A DNA stretch of 7,774 nt, from the NCBI GenBank assembly GCA_023231165.1, contig JALNVY010000114.1:1-7774 (forward strand), in the 5' to 3' direction. Below the pieces are notes generated by a model that saw nothing but the letters and a program-made list of their open reading frames with translations, was not told the origin of the DNA and did no database searches. Made by a program: the position numbers and the translations under genes. Below, piece by piece: positions 6,418 through 7,774 of the stretch (position 1 is the stretch's first letter; every line of letters begins with the position of its first letter). The DNA comes from Syntrophales bacterium. GTDB taxonomy: Bacteria > Desulfobacterota > Syntrophia > Syntrophales > UBA8958.

Positions 6418-6750
6418 TTATACGGACGCCTTGGCAGCGTCGAGGTTATCATAAATGGGGAATATGGAAGAAAAGCCCGATATCTCGAATACTTCTTTTA
6501 CTGCCCCGTTCAAATCACTCAGGATAACTGCCCCGTTGATCGGTTCCAGCCTTTTTGCCAGGGCCAGAATGCTCTGGAGTCCGGCGCTGCTGATGTATTC
6601 GAGGGACTTGAAATCGATGAGGATCTGAGTTTCTCCCTGGTCGATGAAGTCGTCCACGGTTTTGTCGAATTGCGGGGCCGAAACAGCATCCATTCTTCCC
6701 GTCAAGGCAATGATGACGACCTGCCCCTCCTTTTTGACGTCAATCTCCAT
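6418..6750 (-). CDS. STAS-domain anti-sigma factor antagonist (RsbV/SpoIIAA-like)
   Basis: This 110-residue protein is a single STAS domain of normal length and acts as the switch of a partner-switching system. Unphosphorylated, it should capture the HATPase kinase; phosphorylated on serine, it lets go. The start MEIDVKKEGQVVIIALTGRMDA is typical, and the phospho-acceptor loop LEYISSAGLQSIL (50-62) carries Ser54-Ser55, one of which is the expected phosphorylation site. The C-terminal FEISGFSSIFPIYDN segment also fits. The ATG at 6748-6750 is preceded by AGGAGG with seven bases between, the best ribosome binding site in the operon. It is the first gene of the leftward unit STAS, kinase, GNAT, phosphatase (gaps of 12 bp, 55 bp, and a 22-bp overlap). 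Its kinase and phosphatase partners are almost surely the products of the neighbouring genes. Confidence 0.93.
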   Translation of the reverse strand: MEIDVKKEGQVVIIALTGRMDAVSAPQFDKTVDDFIDQGETQILIDFKSLEYISSAGLQSILALAKRLEPINGAVILSDLNGAVKEVFEISGFSSIFPIYDNLDAAKASV

Positions 6751-6796
6751 ACCATCCCCTCCTGAAGATACGGTTGTCCTTATGAAATTTTATGAA

Positions 6797-6825
6797 AAGT
6801 AACATAGAATCCGATGGATGGTCAA
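6797..6825 (-). promoter_or_regulatory. Candidate promoter of the partner-switching operon
   Basis: On the minus strand TTGACC (6825 to 6820) is followed after 17 bp by TTACTT (6802 to 6797), with TACTTT one base further as an alternative -10. The -35 has five of six consensus bases; the -10 is poor. Transcription would begin near 6790, about 40 nt before the STAS start codon. Its -35 box lies back to back with that of the SDR promoter inside an 8-bp inverted repeat. Confidence 0.3.
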
Positions 6826-6851
6826 GACATTGTTGCAAATATTTTATCGTC

Positions 6852-6880
6852 TTGACAGGCTGTCAGCGTGGTTCTATAGA
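6852..6880 (+). promoter_or_regulatory. Predicted sigma-70 promoter of the SDR gene
   Basis: A perfect -35 TTGACA (6852-6857), a 17-bp spacer and TATAGA (6875-6880, four of six consensus bases) make the best promoter match in the window. Transcription would begin near 6887, leaving a leader of about 100 nt before the ATG at 6986. The leader contains a GC-rich hairpin at 6904-6922. The promoter also shows that an in-frame upstream ATG at 6818 is not the real start. Confidence 0.55.
6853..6865. promoter_or_regulatory. 13-bp palindrome TGACAG-G-CTGTCA over the SDR promoter -35 box
   Basis: TGACAGGCTGTCA is a perfect palindrome with 6-bp arms around one base, and it covers the -35 box and the start of the spacer of the SDR promoter. 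A dimeric regulator bound here would block RNA polymerase. The layout (TGAC, five bases, GTCA) matches that of the tetR operator palindrome at 1324-1336, though the inner bases differ. The regulator is unknown. Confidence 0.4.
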
Positions 6881-6903
6881 CCTCGGAGAGACCGTCTTGC
6901 TTC

Positions 6904-6922
6904 CTCTCCCTTCAAGGGGGAG
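6904..6922 (+). repeat. GC-rich hairpin with REP-like sequence in the SDR leader
   Basis: CTCTCCC (6904-6910) pairs with GGGGGAG (6916-6922) through seven pairs, one of them G-U, around the loop TTCAA. It is followed by the G-rich stretch 6926-6939. The overall look (CTC.CCC, TTCAA, GGGGGAG, then GG-rich) resembles dispersed palindromic repeats found in intergenic regions of many Proteobacteria. No T-tract follows, so termination is unlikely; copy number in the genome would decide. Confidence 0.4.
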
Positions 6923-6985
6923 ATTAGGAGGGGATGGGGTTCAAGACTTTCTTATCGTGTCGTCAACTCTAATGGAGGCAAAAAT

Positions 6986-7774
6986 ATGAAACTTCAGGAA
7001 ATGTTCAAACTCAATGGTAGAGTAGCTATCGTGACCGGCGGCGGCCGGGGAATTGGCAAGTTTATCGCTGCCGGTCTTGCAGAGGCGGGGGCGGATGTCG
7101 TTGTCACCTCGCGGAAAATAAAAAACCTGGAGGCGACGGCGCTGGAACTGGAAAAGGATTACGGTGTCCGGACCCTTGCCATCACCTGCGACCTGGCCAA
7201 AGAAGCGGATATCGAACAAATGGTCAATGCTGCCATGGAAAAGTTTGGCCGCATCGATATTCTTGTGAACAATGCCGGCGCCACCTGGGGCGCCCCGACC
7301 CTGGATTTCCCTCTGGATAGATGGGATCAGCTCTTCAATATCAACGTGCGGGGGGTGTGGATTCTGACTCAGAAGGTTGCCAGAATCATGAAAGCACAGG
7401 GTAAAGGCTCAATAATAAATATTTCTTCAATTATGGGATTCCGGGGCTCCGAAGAAGCCGTCCACCCGGCTGTTCCCTACAACTCCACCAAGGCAGCCAT
7501 CAATATCCTGACCATGAATCTCGCCGTGAAACTGGCCCCCTACCATATCCGGGTCAATGCTATTGCTCCCGGTTTTTTCAGAACGGACATGATGTCGTAT
7601 ATCGAGAAGCCGGAATTCAAGGCCGCCTATGATGCCACCCTAAACATGATCCCCCTCCACAGAGTCGGCGACATGGATGATATGAAGGGCGTCGCCGTTT
7701 TCCTGGCCTCGGACGCCTCCGCCTACATGACCGGGCACGTCCTCATCAATGATGGCGGTTACCTGGCCAAATAA
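6986..7774 (+). CDS. Short-chain dehydrogenase/reductase (SDR), classical type
   Basis: This 262-residue cytoplasmic oxidoreductase has the classical SDR length and fold. It shows the Rossmann nucleotide-binding motif TGGGRGIG (17-24), NNAG at 95-98, the structural Asn120 in NINVRG, active-site serine in INISS (Ser147/Ser148), and the YNSTK motif giving Tyr165 and Lys169. Arg21 and Arg43 (VVVTSRK), with no acidic residue ending the second strand, suggest preference for NADP(H). An insertion before the active-site Tyr (GSEEAVHPAV, 154-163) makes the Ser-to-Tyr gap a little longer than usual. The closing PGFFRTDM and HVLINDGGY motifs are also typical. The ATG at 6986 has GGAGG seven bases upstream; the frame stays open back to an ATG at 6818, but that lacks a ribosome binding site and lies upstream of the promoter. 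The substrate may be a 3-hydroxyacyl, polyol or sugar compound; the sequence does not decide. Confidence 0.93.
   Translation: MKLQEMFKLNGRVAIVTGGGRGIGKFIAAGLAEAGADVVVTSRKIKNLEATALELEKDYGVRTLAITCDLAKEADIEQMVNAAMEKFGRIDILVNNAGATWGAPTLDFPLDRWDQLFNINVRGVWILTQKVARIMKAQGKGSIINISSIMGFRGSEEAVHPAVPYNSTKAAINILTMNLAVKLAPYHIRVNAIAPGFFRTDMMSYIEKPEFKAAYDATLNMIPLHRVGDMDDMKGVAVFLASDASAYMTGHVLINDGGYLAK

Noticed and set aside
6819..6837. Sigma-54 promoter-like TGG...TTGCA
   Set aside because: The GG and GC elements are 13 bp apart instead of the required 10.
6818..6985. N-terminal extension of the SDR from an in-frame ATG at 6818
   Set aside because: No ribosome binding site, a low-complexity non-SDR sequence, and the predicted promoter lies downstream of that ATG; the ATG at 6986 has GGAGG at the right distance.

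Overview
The window looks like the chromosome of a Gram-negative anaerobe of the Desulfobacterota (old Deltaproteobacteria), possibly Syntrophales-like. This is inferred from gene content: a long-type acyl-CoA dehydrogenase, a TetR regulator of the fatty-acid-catabolism kind, an N-acyl-D-amino-acid deacylase family enzyme, a Cache-HAMP-PP2C phosphatase and an SDR dehydrogenase. Gene density is high, base composition is moderate, and no tRNA, rRNA, CRISPR array, transposase or phage gene was seen.

Layout. (1) 1-1267, minus strand: the first 156 codons of an acyl-CoA dehydrogenase, cut by the window edge, preceded by a complete TetR regulator (215 aa, GTG start). The 149-bp gap between them holds two interleaved perfect inverted repeats. 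(2) 1268-1574: a divergent control region with a TetR promoter, a cluster of three TGACCA half-sites at the predicted TetR transcription start, and a promoter so close to the next gene that its mRNA may be leaderless. (3) 1575-3188, plus strand: a D-aminoacylase family amidohydrolase. (4) 3189-3264: a 19-bp inverted repeat that exactly fills the space between two convergent stop codons. (5) 6750 down to 3265, minus strand: a compact four-gene operon of STAS antagonist, HATPase anti-sigma/kinase, GNAT acetyltransferase, and membrane Cache-HAMP-PP2C phosphatase. (6) 6751-6985: a divergent promoter region with palindromes and a GC-rich hairpin. (7) 6986-7774, plus strand: an SDR oxidoreductase whose stop codon is the last three bases of the window.

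How the genes work together. The TetR protein probably represses its own promoter and may control the acyl-CoA dehydrogenase behind it. The four-gene operon has all three classical partner-switching parts: a serine-phosphorylatable STAS protein, a kinase that binds it, and a PP2C phosphatase that reverses the phosphorylation in response to a periplasmic ligand. No sigma factor is encoded beside it. A GNAT enzyme sits between kinase and phosphatase, and its coding sequence overlaps the phosphatase gene by 22 bp. This arrangement is the most interesting point in the window: the output of the switch could be an acetyl- or acyltransferase rather than, or in addition to, a sigma factor. The two metabolic genes that flank the operon (deacylase and SDR) are separately transcribed.
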